A stretch of 64,000 bases of DNA from Bacteroidota bacterium. Lineage in GTDB: Bacteria > Bacteroidota > Bacteroidia > Chitinophagales > Chitinophagaceae. Every line of letters begins with the position of its first letter. Within the stretch, counting starts at the first letter, position 1. Under the pieces are notes generated by a model, which searched no databases, was not told the origin of the DNA, and saw only the letters and a program-made list of their open reading frames with translations. The DNA lies in assembly GCA_029573235.1 (NCBI GenBank), contig JAKQGX010000012.1, positions 1 through 64,000 on the forward strand, given 5' to 3'. A program made the position numbers and the translations under genes. Shown here piece after piece: positions 10,174 through 17,924 of this stretch.

Positions 10174-11085
10174 TTATTCTATGGTAAGTTTTTCACTTAC
10201 GGTTTGGTTGTTGTCGATATACTTGATCAAATAAGTACCGGCTGAAAGTTTAGAAATATCAAACACTGGCATCTTCTCATCGTGATTCGTAACATTCATT
10301 CTATCAACTAATTTTCCGGTCATATCTCTCAACTCTAACTCTGCTATGCCTTTTATATCACCTTGAATATGCACCATAACGCTGGTTGTAGCCGGATTAG
10401 GATGCAACTTGACAATGATATCGTCTTCTCCCATCAGTGCAAAAAAATAGACATTACTATAGCTTGATTTCCCGTTTACATCCACTTGTTTCAGTCGGTA
10501 AAACACTCGTTTGTTAACCGGCTTCTTATCTTCATAGCTGTATGATATTTCCGAAACACTTGCAGCTTCTTTAGCTAACGATTTTACTTGGGCAATCGTT
10601 TTATACTCCATGCCATCTTCGGATCGTTGTATTTCAAAATGGTGGTTGTTATGTTCTGAATAAGTTTTCCAATAAAGCTCAATGTGATTGCCTCCTACTA
10701 ATTTTCCTTTTAATGCGTCCATTTTTATAGGCAAAGGAGTGGCAACACTAAACGAACCGAACATACTACTACTGTGTATGACACAATAGTAGCTATAGGA
10801 GCCAATAACTGAGGGTACATAGTCATACATGTTTGTCGGAGAAATCATTTGCTCATTCCATGGGGTAGCACCCGGCGGAATCGTAGTACTGGTTGTGGTG
10901 TGGTAACCTGAGACATACTGAAACCGAACGGTGTCTCCTAAATACACCGTCATGCTGGAAGGTGAAAAGGAATTGCCGGGCGAACCCACTAATACTGTGT
11001 GAACGGTAGCCTTGCTGTTAAAGGCAAACAAGCAGAAAACCAACAGCGTTAAGGTGCTTTTTGAAAGTGTAATTGTTTTTCGCAT
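10174..11085 (-). CDS. Cupredoxin (plastocyanin-like) protein with T9SS sorting domain
   Basis: The start is placed at the ATG directly before a clear signal peptide (MRKTITLSK...FNSKA); a longer reading frame begins at 11136. The mature N-terminal domain (about residues 28-115) is a plastocyanin-type cupredoxin. It has the YLGDTVRF strand, His62 in GYHTT, and Cys101-x2-His104-x3-Met108, consistent with a type 1 copper site, though the loop is one residue shorter than the classic C-x2-H-x4-M. A middle beta domain (about 130-230) and a T9SS type A tail (LHPNPATTSVMV, ending IE) follow. It is predicted to carry electrons or copper outside the cell. It is the last gene of the block, 129 bases after DUF5777. 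The other cupredoxin at 17925-18512 is its clear paralog in the copper domain but lacks the middle domain. Confidence 0.85.
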   Translation of the reverse strand: MRKTITLSKSTLTLLVFCLFAFNSKATVHTVLVGSPGNSFSPSSMTVYLGDTVRFQYVSGYHTTTSTTIPPGATPWNEQMISPTNMYDYVPSVIGSYSYYCVIHSSSMFGSFSVATPLPIKMDALKGKLVGGNHIELYWKTYSEHNNHHFEIQRSEDGMEYKTIAQVKSLAKEAASVSEISYSYEDKKPVNKRVFYRLKQVDVNGKSSYSNVYFFALMGEDDIIVKLHPNPATTSVMVHIQGDIKGIAELELRDMTGKLVDRMNVTNHDEKMPVFDISKLSAGTYLIKYIDNNQTVSEKLTIE

Positions 11086-11214
11086 AGTATTGTTTTTAGA
11101 TGGTAAAAAATGAATAGACATAAATCTACCGTCCATACGTTTGTACGGTCGTTGAAATATGCTCAGAAAGGAAACCCAACTGATGAGTAAGGAATAATTG
11201 AGTATGAAAAAAAA

Positions 11215-12165
11215 TCACCAAACACGATTTCTCAATCCTTCTGTTTCTTTAGGTTTTACAATAGTGAACACACGCGAAATGTTGAACCCAAAATGAATTG
11301 CACCTTTGTTGATGTCGCCAAAGGTCTGTCCAATAACGGTTTTTTCGGTGATGCCCATTGCATTGGTAAACAATAATTGAAAAACGTGTCCGCCGGTTTC
11401 TATATCCAATCCCATTGAGAGCGCATTTTTTGTTCCACGTAATCTATCTCCCAACAGCATATAATATTCTCCCGTAAGTGATAAACGCTTGGTAAGTTTT
11501 ATTCTTCCTCCTACGCCAAGTGAAAAAATATCATTGGGATCATTACGGTACCGCACCAGATTATAGTGCAAATACGTGGGCATGAGTTGTAAGGAAAATG
11601 CCGAAGAAAATTTTCTTGCAAGTAATAATTGGCTCACATAACCCAACCGATTATTGAACGAATAAGATTCGCCCGAAGGCGCATAAGCATCTACGGTTTG
11701 TATGGAAATGCTGCCCAGCACGCTCAAGCTGAATGGCATTCTATCATTCGTAGTTTGTCGTAAAATTTTATACTTGAAAAAACCATCATAGTCTTTCAAA
11801 TACGTACTTCTTCCTACTCCTATCATCAACTGTTCAGTTATCCCGTAGTCTGCACCAATTCGAGTAGTAGCATTGTCTAATCCAAAAAAATCACGAATGC
11901 CTTGATTGAGCATTCCAAAGCGGTGGTTGATACGAAAATCCAAGACTCCTTTTCCTACATTTTCGATGCTGTGACCATTGGCAATTCGGGTGGTTTTAAA
12001 TGTCGCTTCCGTGTATCGTTGTGTAGGGTCTTCAGAAGCATTAGAATTTAGTAAGGCTAACAGGTTTTCTCCGGCATCCGTTGCAGAAGAATCTGTCGTT
12101 TGTGCCGTAACAGCCGAGTGAAAACCCAAATAGAAAATACCCAAAAACAGAATAATATGTTTCAT
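11215..12165 (-). CDS. DUF5777-family outer membrane beta-barrel protein
   Basis: A 316-residue protein with a signal peptide (residues 1-21, ending VTAQ) and alternating amphipathic strands typical of an outer membrane barrel. The sequence around RIANGHSIENVGKGVLDFRI and FGLDNATTRIGADYGIT resembles the DUF5777 barrel family of Bacteroidota (assignment from memory). No biochemical role is established. It starts eight bases after the YceI gene upstream, so the two are almost certainly co-transcribed. In this context it may be the outer membrane partner of the periplasmic YceI, cytochrome-like and cupredoxin proteins (inference). Confidence 0.8.
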   Translation of the reverse strand: MKHIILFLGIFYLGFHSAVTAQTTDSSATDAGENLLALLNSNASEDPTQRYTEATFKTTRIANGHSIENVGKGVLDFRINHRFGMLNQGIRDFFGLDNATTRIGADYGITEQLMIGVGRSTYLKDYDGFFKYKILRQTTNDRMPFSLSVLGSISIQTVDAYAPSGESYSFNNRLGYVSQLLLARKFSSAFSLQLMPTYLHYNLVRYRNDPNDIFSLGVGGRIKLTKRLSLTGEYYMLLGDRLRGTKNALSMGLDIETGGHVFQLLFTNAMGITEKTVIGQTFGDINKGAIHFGFNISRVFTIVKPKETEGLRNRVW

Positions 12166-12173
12166 CCTTATTC

Positions 12174-12731
12174 TTATTTATCCCTTGTAGGGTTTAGTTT
12201 ACAATCAACCGTTACTTCAATTTTTTCTGCAATTTTAGAAGCAGCGATAGATGGAATTTTTATGTTGTAATCAGCAGGTTTTACTAAAAACTTAGAAGCT
12301 ATGGTGGTACTGTTTTTTTCCACTTGCAACGCACCTGTGATGGTTACGAATTTTGTAACTCCGTGAATGGTTAGTTGCCCTTTGACTGTAACAATATATT
12401 TTCCGTACTTGGTAAAATCTACTTTCTCATACTCCACTATCGTTCCTTTAAAAGTTGCTTTCGGAAACTGTTCGCTTTCCATGTAGTTTTCGTTGAAATG
12501 CTCTTGCATCAAGGCTTTTTCAAACTTAAACCCTCTTATAGGTACCACAAAAGCCACATCGCCTGTTTGTGTTTCAAGCAGTGCCGAAATCTGATTGTTT
12601 ACGGCTTCAATATTTTCAACGGGTGTAGAAGAATAAAAGGAAATTTTTCCCATCCGCGTCATCCATTTATGAGCATGTAGCTGCGCAGAAAACAAAAACA
12701 AAATGAATAAAATTGAACTGAACGTTTTCAT
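12174..12731 (-). CDS. YceI-family periplasmic lipid-binding protein (copy B)
   Basis: The start is the ATG at 12731, immediately before a signal peptide (MKTFSSILFILFLFSAQLHA); an ATG five codons upstream is less likely. The mature protein has the YceI lipocalin-like pattern: KISFYSSTPVENIEA, the conserved EHFNENYMESEQFP block, and GQLTIHGVTKFVTITG. YceI proteins bind isoprenoid chains such as polyprenols or quinones in a beta-barrel pocket (family knowledge). The EHFNENYMES block is shared exactly with the second YceI protein at 17277-17852, so the two are paralogs within the same block. The gene lies 30 bases after the cytochrome-like lipoprotein and 8 bases before DUF5777. Confidence 0.88.
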   Translation of the reverse strand: MKTFSSILFILFLFSAQLHAHKWMTRMGKISFYSSTPVENIEAVNNQISALLETQTGDVAFVVPIRGFKFEKALMQEHFNENYMESEQFPKATFKGTIVEYEKVDFTKYGKYIVTVKGQLTIHGVTKFVTITGALQVEKNSTTIASKFLVKPADYNIKIPSIAASKIAEKIEVTVDCKLNPTRDK

Positions 12732-12761
12732 AAGTAATCCTATCATTGATTGAAGTATTTA

Positions 12762-13133
12762 TTAATTTTCTAAAGCCCCTTCCCTTACCCAAATGGTAAT
12801 TTTTGCAATCGTACAATCATCCAATTTAGGTGCGTCTTTGGGCATTTGTATCGGACCTGTATGATTGATGGCTATTAAGAGTTGCCCGCTTAGCGCTACC
12901 TTTTGCAAATCGCCAATAGTGGTATAATCATAACCACTGGAACTTCCTTTTACATGGCAACCGGCTATAGCACATTTCGACTGAATGATAGGGTTGATCA
13001 CCTTCGAATAGGTCACATTGTTTGTGTCGCAAGTAGTGGTTTTGAAAAGGTCTTGTGCATTCTCTTTGGCACAACTTGTAACCAACAAAAAACCTATTAC
13101 AGTGCTATATTTTATAAATGATTGACGAAGCAT
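12762..13133 (-). CDS. Small cytochrome c-like lipoprotein with CX4CH motif
   Basis: The start is the ATG at 13133; the longer frame back to 13205 would overlap the upstream gene and hide the signal sequence. The 123-residue product has a lipoprotein signal (GFLLVTS-Cys21). The mature part contains Cys54-AIAG-Cys59-His60 and a later QMPKDAP with Met97. This fits a c-type cytochrome with an unusual four-residue spacing in the heme motif and Met as distal ligand. Two more cysteines (35 and 107) could form a disulfide. Heme attachment to CX4CH is known in some multiheme cytochromes but is not certain here; a metal-binding or structural role is the alternative. It starts two bases after the OB-fold gene stop, so it is in the same operon. 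Confidence 0.7.
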   Translation of the reverse strand: MLRQSFIKYSTVIGFLLVTSCAKENAQDLFKTTTCDTNNVTYSKVINPIIQSKCAIAGCHVKGSSSGYDYTTIGDLQKVALSGQLLIAINHTGPIQMPKDAPKLDDCTIAKITIWVREGALEN

Positions 13134-13135
13134 AA

Positions 13136-13552
13136 TTATGAGTTGTTTCCTTCTTTTTCTATGATACAATCTGTGAGTAATACCACCGTTGTATAACCGC
13201 TGCAAAAACCTTTTATCGTTATTGGCGAACCGATTTTCACGGCAATATTTTTATCTTTCATGGTGCATTGCACGCCATTCAATGGGTCGGTGCCGTATAG
13301 CAACAACACAACGGAACTGTCTTGGTCATAAGAAATTTCTGCCACAGTACCTTGCACCGATACTACTTGACTCAGGTATTTTTTTGTGGCAACTTGTTCA
13401 TCTTGCTCAAACGCTGATATAATAGAAGCAGCAGTAGTGTTTATACCTTCATTTCCTTCCACCGTTTCAGGAGGCTTATTCCACAAATAAAAACCGATTG
13501 CTAAAGCCACTAAACTCACGATGCTTGCAAGCTGTAATATTCTTTTCTTCAT
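13136..13552 (-). CDS. OB-fold (tRNA_anti-like) membrane-anchored protein
   Basis: A 138-residue protein with an N-terminal membrane segment (MKKRILQLASIVSLVALAIGFYLW). The remainder resembles the tRNA_anti-like OB-fold found in Bacteroidota envelope proteins: KYLSQVVSVQGTVAEIS, then VQCTMKD and a terminal GFCSGYTTVVLLTDCIIE. The two cysteines of the last stretch may pair. The function is unknown; the fold name does not imply tRNA binding in the periplasm. It is the first gene after the 107-bp regulatory spacer, so it probably heads a transcript running through the cytochrome-like, YceI and DUF5777 genes. Confidence 0.72.
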   Translation of the reverse strand: MKKRILQLASIVSLVALAIGFYLWNKPPETVEGNEGINTTAASIISAFEQDEQVATKKYLSQVVSVQGTVAEISYDQDSSVVLLLYGTDPLNGVQCTMKDKNIAVKIGSPITIKGFCSGYTTVVLLTDCIIEKEGNNS

Positions 13553-13659
13553 GTTTTCGAGCGACTCTTATTTGTTCCTAAAATTAACCGTTGAGAAACG
13601 GTCGCAAACAATAAGAGTTGCTGAAATGGTAAATGAACTGACTGAAATGGTAAAAAAAG
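13553..13659 (-). promoter_or_regulatory. Control region: direct repeat with 21-bp period plus nested inverted repeat
   Basis: The 13-mer CTGAAATGGTAAA occurs at 13621-13633 and 13642-13654, exactly 21 bases apart, or two helical turns. LytTR response regulators bind paired direct repeats with this spacing (family knowledge). Next to it, arms at 13564-13576 and 13607-13618 (ACTCTTATT core, one bulged base) enclose a second hairpin, ACCGTT at 13587-13592 and AACGGT at 13597-13602. The spacer sits between the LytTR regulator gene and the operon starting at 13552. It is probably the regulator's target site; the hairpin may be an operator or attenuator. Confidence 0.6.
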
Positions 13660-14403
13660 TTATTCACCGGCAAGCCACTGTTTGAAAAGTGCAGCACGTT
13701 CAGAGCTTACTACCGGCTGCTCTTTGCAGTCAGGCTGCAACGAAATAATCACTCTAGCTTTGGAATACGTACGCATCTCTGCAATGGATGCCAAGCTGAT
13801 AAGATATTGTCTATTGATACGAAAAAACAAATGTGGATCTATCATTTGAGCAAGCGCATCCAGATTATTATCAACAGGGAAATTTCGTCCTTCAAAACTT
13901 CTGGCAAACGTGGCTTTGTTCTCGCTATAGAAATACGCAATATCTTCTATGTTCAAAGTTTTGATATGCTCACCAAATCGGATAACAAATCTTTTTTTAT
14001 ACTCCTTTGCAGTTGAAGCATCAGACGTGTCTGTGTGATGAAAAATAGTCTTGAACAATTGCAGTTTTAGAAACGCATGTTGTAAATCTTCTTTTTTTAT
14101 TGGCTTTAATAAATAGTCAATACCGGATGTTTTAAAGGCATCCATGGCATACTGATCAAAAGCGGTGGTGTATATAATAGGGCAATCAATTTTGATTTCT
14201 TTTTGCAGATCAAAGGCGGTTCCATCAGCAATATGAATGTCAAGGAAAACGATATCCGGCAACTCATTGATAGCAAACCAATTTTTAGCAGCCTGAATAC
14301 CGTCGAGATGTGCTACCACTTCTATAGAAGCTGATATTTCCAGAATGAGCTTTTTCAGTCTTTTAAATGCCGGCAACTCGTCTTCAATAATAAGTACTTT
14401 CAT
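13660..14403 (-). CDS. LytTR-type DNA-binding response regulator
   Basis: A 247-residue protein. The receiver domain (about 1-120) has the acidic pair E7/D8, the phosphoacceptor Asp55 in IVFLDIHIADG, the TT of YTTAFD and the lysine of LLKPIKK. The C-terminal half (about 145-247) is a LytTR DNA-binding domain (FVIRFGEHIKTLNIEDIAYFYSENK, FFRINRQYLISL). It starts 19 bases after the sensor kinase gene, forming a classic LytS/LytR-like pair. Its likely local target is the direct repeat just downstream at 13621-13654, which would place the OB-fold to DUF5777 genes under its control (inference). Confidence 0.93.
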   Translation of the reverse strand: MKVLIIEDELPAFKRLKKLILEISASIEVVAHLDGIQAAKNWFAINELPDIVFLDIHIADGTAFDLQKEIKIDCPIIYTTAFDQYAMDAFKTSGIDYLLKPIKKEDLQHAFLKLQLFKTIFHHTDTSDASTAKEYKKRFVIRFGEHIKTLNIEDIAYFYSENKATFARSFEGRNFPVDNNLDALAQMIDPHLFFRINRQYLISLASIAEMRTYSKARVIISLQPDCKEQPVVSSERAALFKQWLAGE

Positions 14404-14422
14404 AGGTTATACATTATTTTAA

Positions 14423-17275
14423 TCATAACAATGGCAAACGCACTTCCCATACTCCATCATTCTTACCAAAACGAATAGGCTTGTCGGAGAGTAAAGCATA
14501 TCGTTTTTGAATATTAGCCAACCCTAATCCTGATTCTTTTTCTTTTGATAGCTTCGGCTGAATCGTATTACTCACTACTAAAGTATCATTTTGTATTTCA
14601 AACTTTACGACCAATGGCGAAGCCATAGAAACTACATTGTGTTTTATGGCATTTTCAACCAGCAACTGCAAAGAAAGTGGCACTATTTTTTTGCTTTTCA
14701 TCAACGCTTTAGGAATGTTTTTCACCACTTGTAATGCGCTTCCAAAGCGGCTTTCCTGAATGTACAAATAGTTAGCCAGAAAGCTCCACTCTTCCTCAAG
14801 TGTTACCCAATCATTGCCTTTATAAGAAAGAAGATTGCGATATAGATCCGACAGTTGTTCTGTGTAGGTGACGGCAGATTCGGGATCTTGTTCTATGAGA
14901 CTGGTAAGCGTGTTGAGGCTGTTGAACAAGAAATGTGGGTTTACTTGTGTTTTGAGATGTTCGTATTCAAACAAGATACGCTCTTGTTTAAGTTGTGCCA
15001 ATCGTTTATTTCTTTTGTCGCGCTGGCGAATGAGTAAAAAAACTATTCCACCTACTAAAAGAAGAAATGATGCTACAAACCAACCGCGTTGCCAAATGGG
15101 CGTAGCAATTTTAAAAGCAAAACGAGCTTCTTGTGCAGTAGAAAAATCTGCGTTGAGTGAAACTTGCACTTGAAAAACATAGTTGCCGGGAGGAAGTTTT
15201 GGAAATGTAACTTCTGTTTCGTTAGTGTGTATCCAGTTTTGGCTGTAACCTTCAAGACGATAACGGTAGTTCAAGCGTTCGGGATTGGTGAAGCTGATGC
15301 CATCAAAATGAAAGCTGATAAAATTGGTGTTCGCTTTAAAAATGGGTTGTTGTTGGGTCGTTTTTTTAAAATCATTCTCTACTCCGGTAAGCACTACTCT
15401 GGGCTTAATATCCCACTGCTTGCGTAAGTTTTTAAATAGTAAAAGTCCTTTTTCAAATGGAATGTACACATTGCCGGCAGTATCTTTTGCAGAGCAATTA
15501 AGCACCGTAGAAGTGCTGTCGAAACCCATATTAAGGCGACTGTTGAAGTGTCGAAACAAACTACTTTCAGGATACCAAACATCAATACAACGTTGAAAAA
15601 CTGCAACTACTTGTCCTGTGCGATTGGTGTTTACCGTAAATACATTTACATCCACATCTTGCGTTTCGTTGTTTCGAATATTTTCCCATTTTTCATTTTT
15701 ATAGCGATACAAATCTTTGTACAAAGTCCCCGACCAAATATTGCCGGTCATATCTTGCGCAACGGAGTAAGCAACATTATTATCTTTCGTATTAAAAATA
15801 TCCCAGTGAAAATATTGCTTGCCGTCGTACATGCACACTCCGGCACCGTCTGTAGCCATCCAAATTCTATCTTTTGTATCGGTGAATAATTGATAGATAT
15901 AATCAGTTCCCACTCCGCTTGCTTTGGTGTGTTGTTTTATGTCATTTACTTCATCCAAATTATTAGAAGCCGGCAAGGCTATTTCTTCCACTCCATTAAG
16001 TCCTGCCACCCAAAGCTTGTCAGTCGATGTTGTGATGCTCAAAATGCTTTGTTGGTTAAGTGTTTTAAGCGGTACTTTTTTTAATTGATTTTCTCCATTT
16101 AGTTTACACCAAAGCCCATCACCCATGGTGCCTATCCAAAGGCGGTTGTGGTTATCACAATACAGACAACTGATGGTAGAAGCAAACTGTTTTTCTGCAT
16201 TGAGTGATCCTGTCGTTTCTACTGTATAAAGTTTGTTGGATAATGCCAACCAGCAAGTATTTTCTTTATCAAAACATAGTGTCGTTATGTCTCGTAATCG
16301 GTAGGGGGCATTAATAGAAATTTGCCATAAATATTCCGGTGTGAACAGCGTCAAACCCTTGTCCGTACCCACCCAAATATTTCCGGAATAATCTAACAGC
16401 AATGCTTTTAATTTTCTATTGGTAAAAGCGTAAGGATGATACGATAGGGCGTTGTCGGTCAAAACTACTTGAACTAAAAACCCTTGTTCTGTTGCTGCCC
16501 AAACATGATGTGCATCAATAGGAAGCAAGGCGTTTATTTGTCCCCATTGCCAAGGTGTTGCGGACTGTATAGGTAATAATTTTTGAGCGGCGGCATCATA
16601 AAGCACCAAACCTTTTTGTTGTGTACCCCCCCAAAATAAAGAGGTTTTATACGCAGGGGCAATCGCTGTAACAATATTATCCGGCAAGCCATTTTTTGAT
16701 GTAAACGTTTTAACTGAAATTTTATCTTGTATTATATGTACATCATTGATGCCATGATCGGTAGCTGCTAAAAGGCGCTGTGGGTCTATGAAATGCATTG
16801 AATAAATGTAATCATCCGACAAGCCATGTTGTGTTGTGTAAATCGTTTTCTTCTTGTTATTAATAGCGCAAATGCCTTGATCTGTACTCAACCAAAGTTC
16901 ATTTTTATTGGCGATCACAGCGTTGATCTTTGTATTTGAAAAGGTTTTTTCTAAAAAAAATTGCTGAACCGTATCTTGATGCACCGTTCCTATTTCCCCA
17001 TTGCTATACGTTACTATTATTCCTTGGCTTGCCTTTACCATAGCGGTAACAGGAGCATTATTGAATGAAGAAATTTTCGTAAATCTATAGCCATTAAAGC
17101 GAAGCAACCCTTCATCTGTGCCAATAAAAATATATCCTGATGAATCTTGTAAAAGACAGTTTGCACTAAGCGGTGTGCGACTTTCATTGAGCCAATAATC
17201 CCTATGAAAAGGCTGCTGTCCAAAAGTGATTATGGAAAGCAACGCATTAATGAAAAGGAGCAGCAGCTTGCGCAT
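14423..17275 (-). CDS. Sensor histidine kinase with periplasmic two-component propeller
   Basis: A 950-residue protein. A signal peptide (residues 1-19) is followed by many beta-propeller repeats of the two-component regulator type (DSSGYIFIGTDEGLLRFNG, SGNIWVGTDKGLTLF, NIWSGTLYKDLYRY), then a Y_Y_Y domain (NYRYRLEGYSQNW...LPPGNYVFQV) and one membrane helix (WFVASFLLLVGGIVFLLI, near 740). Last comes a His_kinase (LytS-like) domain with NPHFLFNSLNTL near residue 780 and a short ATPase domain (LLVENAIKHN, GLGLANIQKRY). The signal is sensed in the periplasm and the kinase phosphorylates the regulator encoded directly downstream. Propeller sensors of this type often respond to polysaccharides, but these neighbours suggest an envelope or redox cue. 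It starts one base after the YceI stop codon. Confidence 0.93.
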   Translation of the reverse strand: MRKLLLLFINALLSIITFGQQPFHRDYWLNESRTPLSANCLLQDSSGYIFIGTDEGLLRFNGYRFTKISSFNNAPVTAMVKASQGIIVTYSNGEIGTVHQDTVQQFFLEKTFSNTKINAVIANKNELWLSTDQGICAINNKKKTIYTTQHGLSDDYIYSMHFIDPQRLLAATDHGINDVHIIQDKISVKTFTSKNGLPDNIVTAIAPAYKTSLFWGGTQQKGLVLYDAAAQKLLPIQSATPWQWGQINALLPIDAHHVWAATEQGFLVQVVLTDNALSYHPYAFTNRKLKALLLDYSGNIWVGTDKGLTLFTPEYLWQISINAPYRLRDITTLCFDKENTCWLALSNKLYTVETTGSLNAEKQFASTISCLYCDNHNRLWIGTMGDGLWCKLNGENQLKKVPLKTLNQQSILSITTSTDKLWVAGLNGVEEIALPASNNLDEVNDIKQHTKASGVGTDYIYQLFTDTKDRIWMATDGAGVCMYDGKQYFHWDIFNTKDNNVAYSVAQDMTGNIWSGTLYKDLYRYKNEKWENIRNNETQDVDVNVFTVNTNRTGQVVAVFQRCIDVWYPESSLFRHFNSRLNMGFDSTSTVLNCSAKDTAGNVYIPFEKGLLLFKNLRKQWDIKPRVVLTGVENDFKKTTQQQPIFKANTNFISFHFDGISFTNPERLNYRYRLEGYSQNWIHTNETEVTFPKLPPGNYVFQVQVSLNADFSTAQEARFAFKIATPIWQRGWFVASFLLLVGGIVFLLIRQRDKRNKRLAQLKQERILFEYEHLKTQVNPHFLFNSLNTLTSLIEQDPESAVTYTEQLSDLYRNLLSYKGNDWVTLEEEWSFLANYLYIQESRFGSALQVVKNIPKALMKSKKIVPLSLQLLVENAIKHNVVSMASPLVVKFEIQNDTLVVSNTIQPKLSKEKESGLGLANIQKRYALLSDKPIRFGKNDGVWEVRLPLL

Positions 17276-17276
17276 A

Positions 17277-17852
17277 TTAGTTTTTAAAAGCGATAAAAGA
17301 AGCAGTAACCGACACCTTGATTTCTGAAGCTAATTTGTCATTTACAATTCGAGGAATTTTTATACCATAGTCATTCAGCAATACCGAAAATTCAGAGTGA
17401 GTATCTATTTTTTTACTTTTCACTTCCACCCTTACCGAAATAATTTTTTCTTGGGCAATACCGTGTATAGTGAGTTTCCCTTTAGCGCGTATTGTGTACG
17501 TTCCGTTTTTTCCTAAATCGTGGTCTTCAATAATTTTACCGGTAAAGTAGGCGAAAGGAAATTTCTCACTCTCCATGTAATTCTCATTAAAATGCTCTCG
17601 TTGCAATGGACTGTTGAATCCCATGAAAGAAATTATTGCTACTTTAAACGCAAAGGTTTTTTTCTGAATGTCTAGTATTCCTTCTAAATTATCTGTACTT
17701 GCTTTGATTAGTTCTTTCGGTGCATTTGACGAAAAAACCACTTCCGACTTTTGTACTTTATAAAGATTTGTTTGTGCCAAACATGTGATAACACTTATTT
17801 GTAGTGCCAATAAACATAGCCCGACTTTTATGACATAGGAAATGTTATTCAT
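17277..17852 (-). CDS. YceI-family periplasmic lipid-binding protein (copy A)
   Basis: A 191-residue protein with a signal peptide (MNNISYVIKVGLCLLALQ...LAQ). The core shows the YceI pattern: YKVQKSEVVFSSNAPKELI, QREHFNENYMESEKFP, and GKLTIHGIAQEKIISV. It shares the EHFNENYMES block with the copy at 12174-12731. The family binds polyisoprenoid lipids in a lipocalin-like barrel. The stop is one base before the start of the sensor kinase gene, so kinase and YceI are translationally close; the YceI protein may supply or report the ligand sensed by the kinase (inference). Confidence 0.88.
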   Translation of the reverse strand: MNNISYVIKVGLCLLALQISVITCLAQTNLYKVQKSEVVFSSNAPKELIKASTDNLEGILDIQKKTFAFKVAIISFMGFNSPLQREHFNENYMESEKFPFAYFTGKIIEDHDLGKNGTYTIRAKGKLTIHGIAQEKIISVRVEVKSKKIDTHSEFSVLLNDYGIKIPRIVNDKLASEIKVSVTASFIAFKN

Positions 17853-17874
17853 AATAATTAGAGCTAAATTAATA

Positions 17875-17896
17875 AAGCCGCCTAAAAAGACGGCTT
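17875..17896 (-). terminator. Small hairpin between cupredoxin and YceI genes
   Basis: AAGCCG and CGGCTT form a 6-bp stem with a ten-base loop. On the minus strand it is followed by TTATTAATTT, a weak U tract. It could be a leaky terminator or an mRNA-processing hairpin that sets cupredoxin expression above that of the downstream kinase. Confidence 0.45.
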
Positions 17897-17924
17897 AACG
17901 TTCCCCTGTAGTCACGCTCCACTA

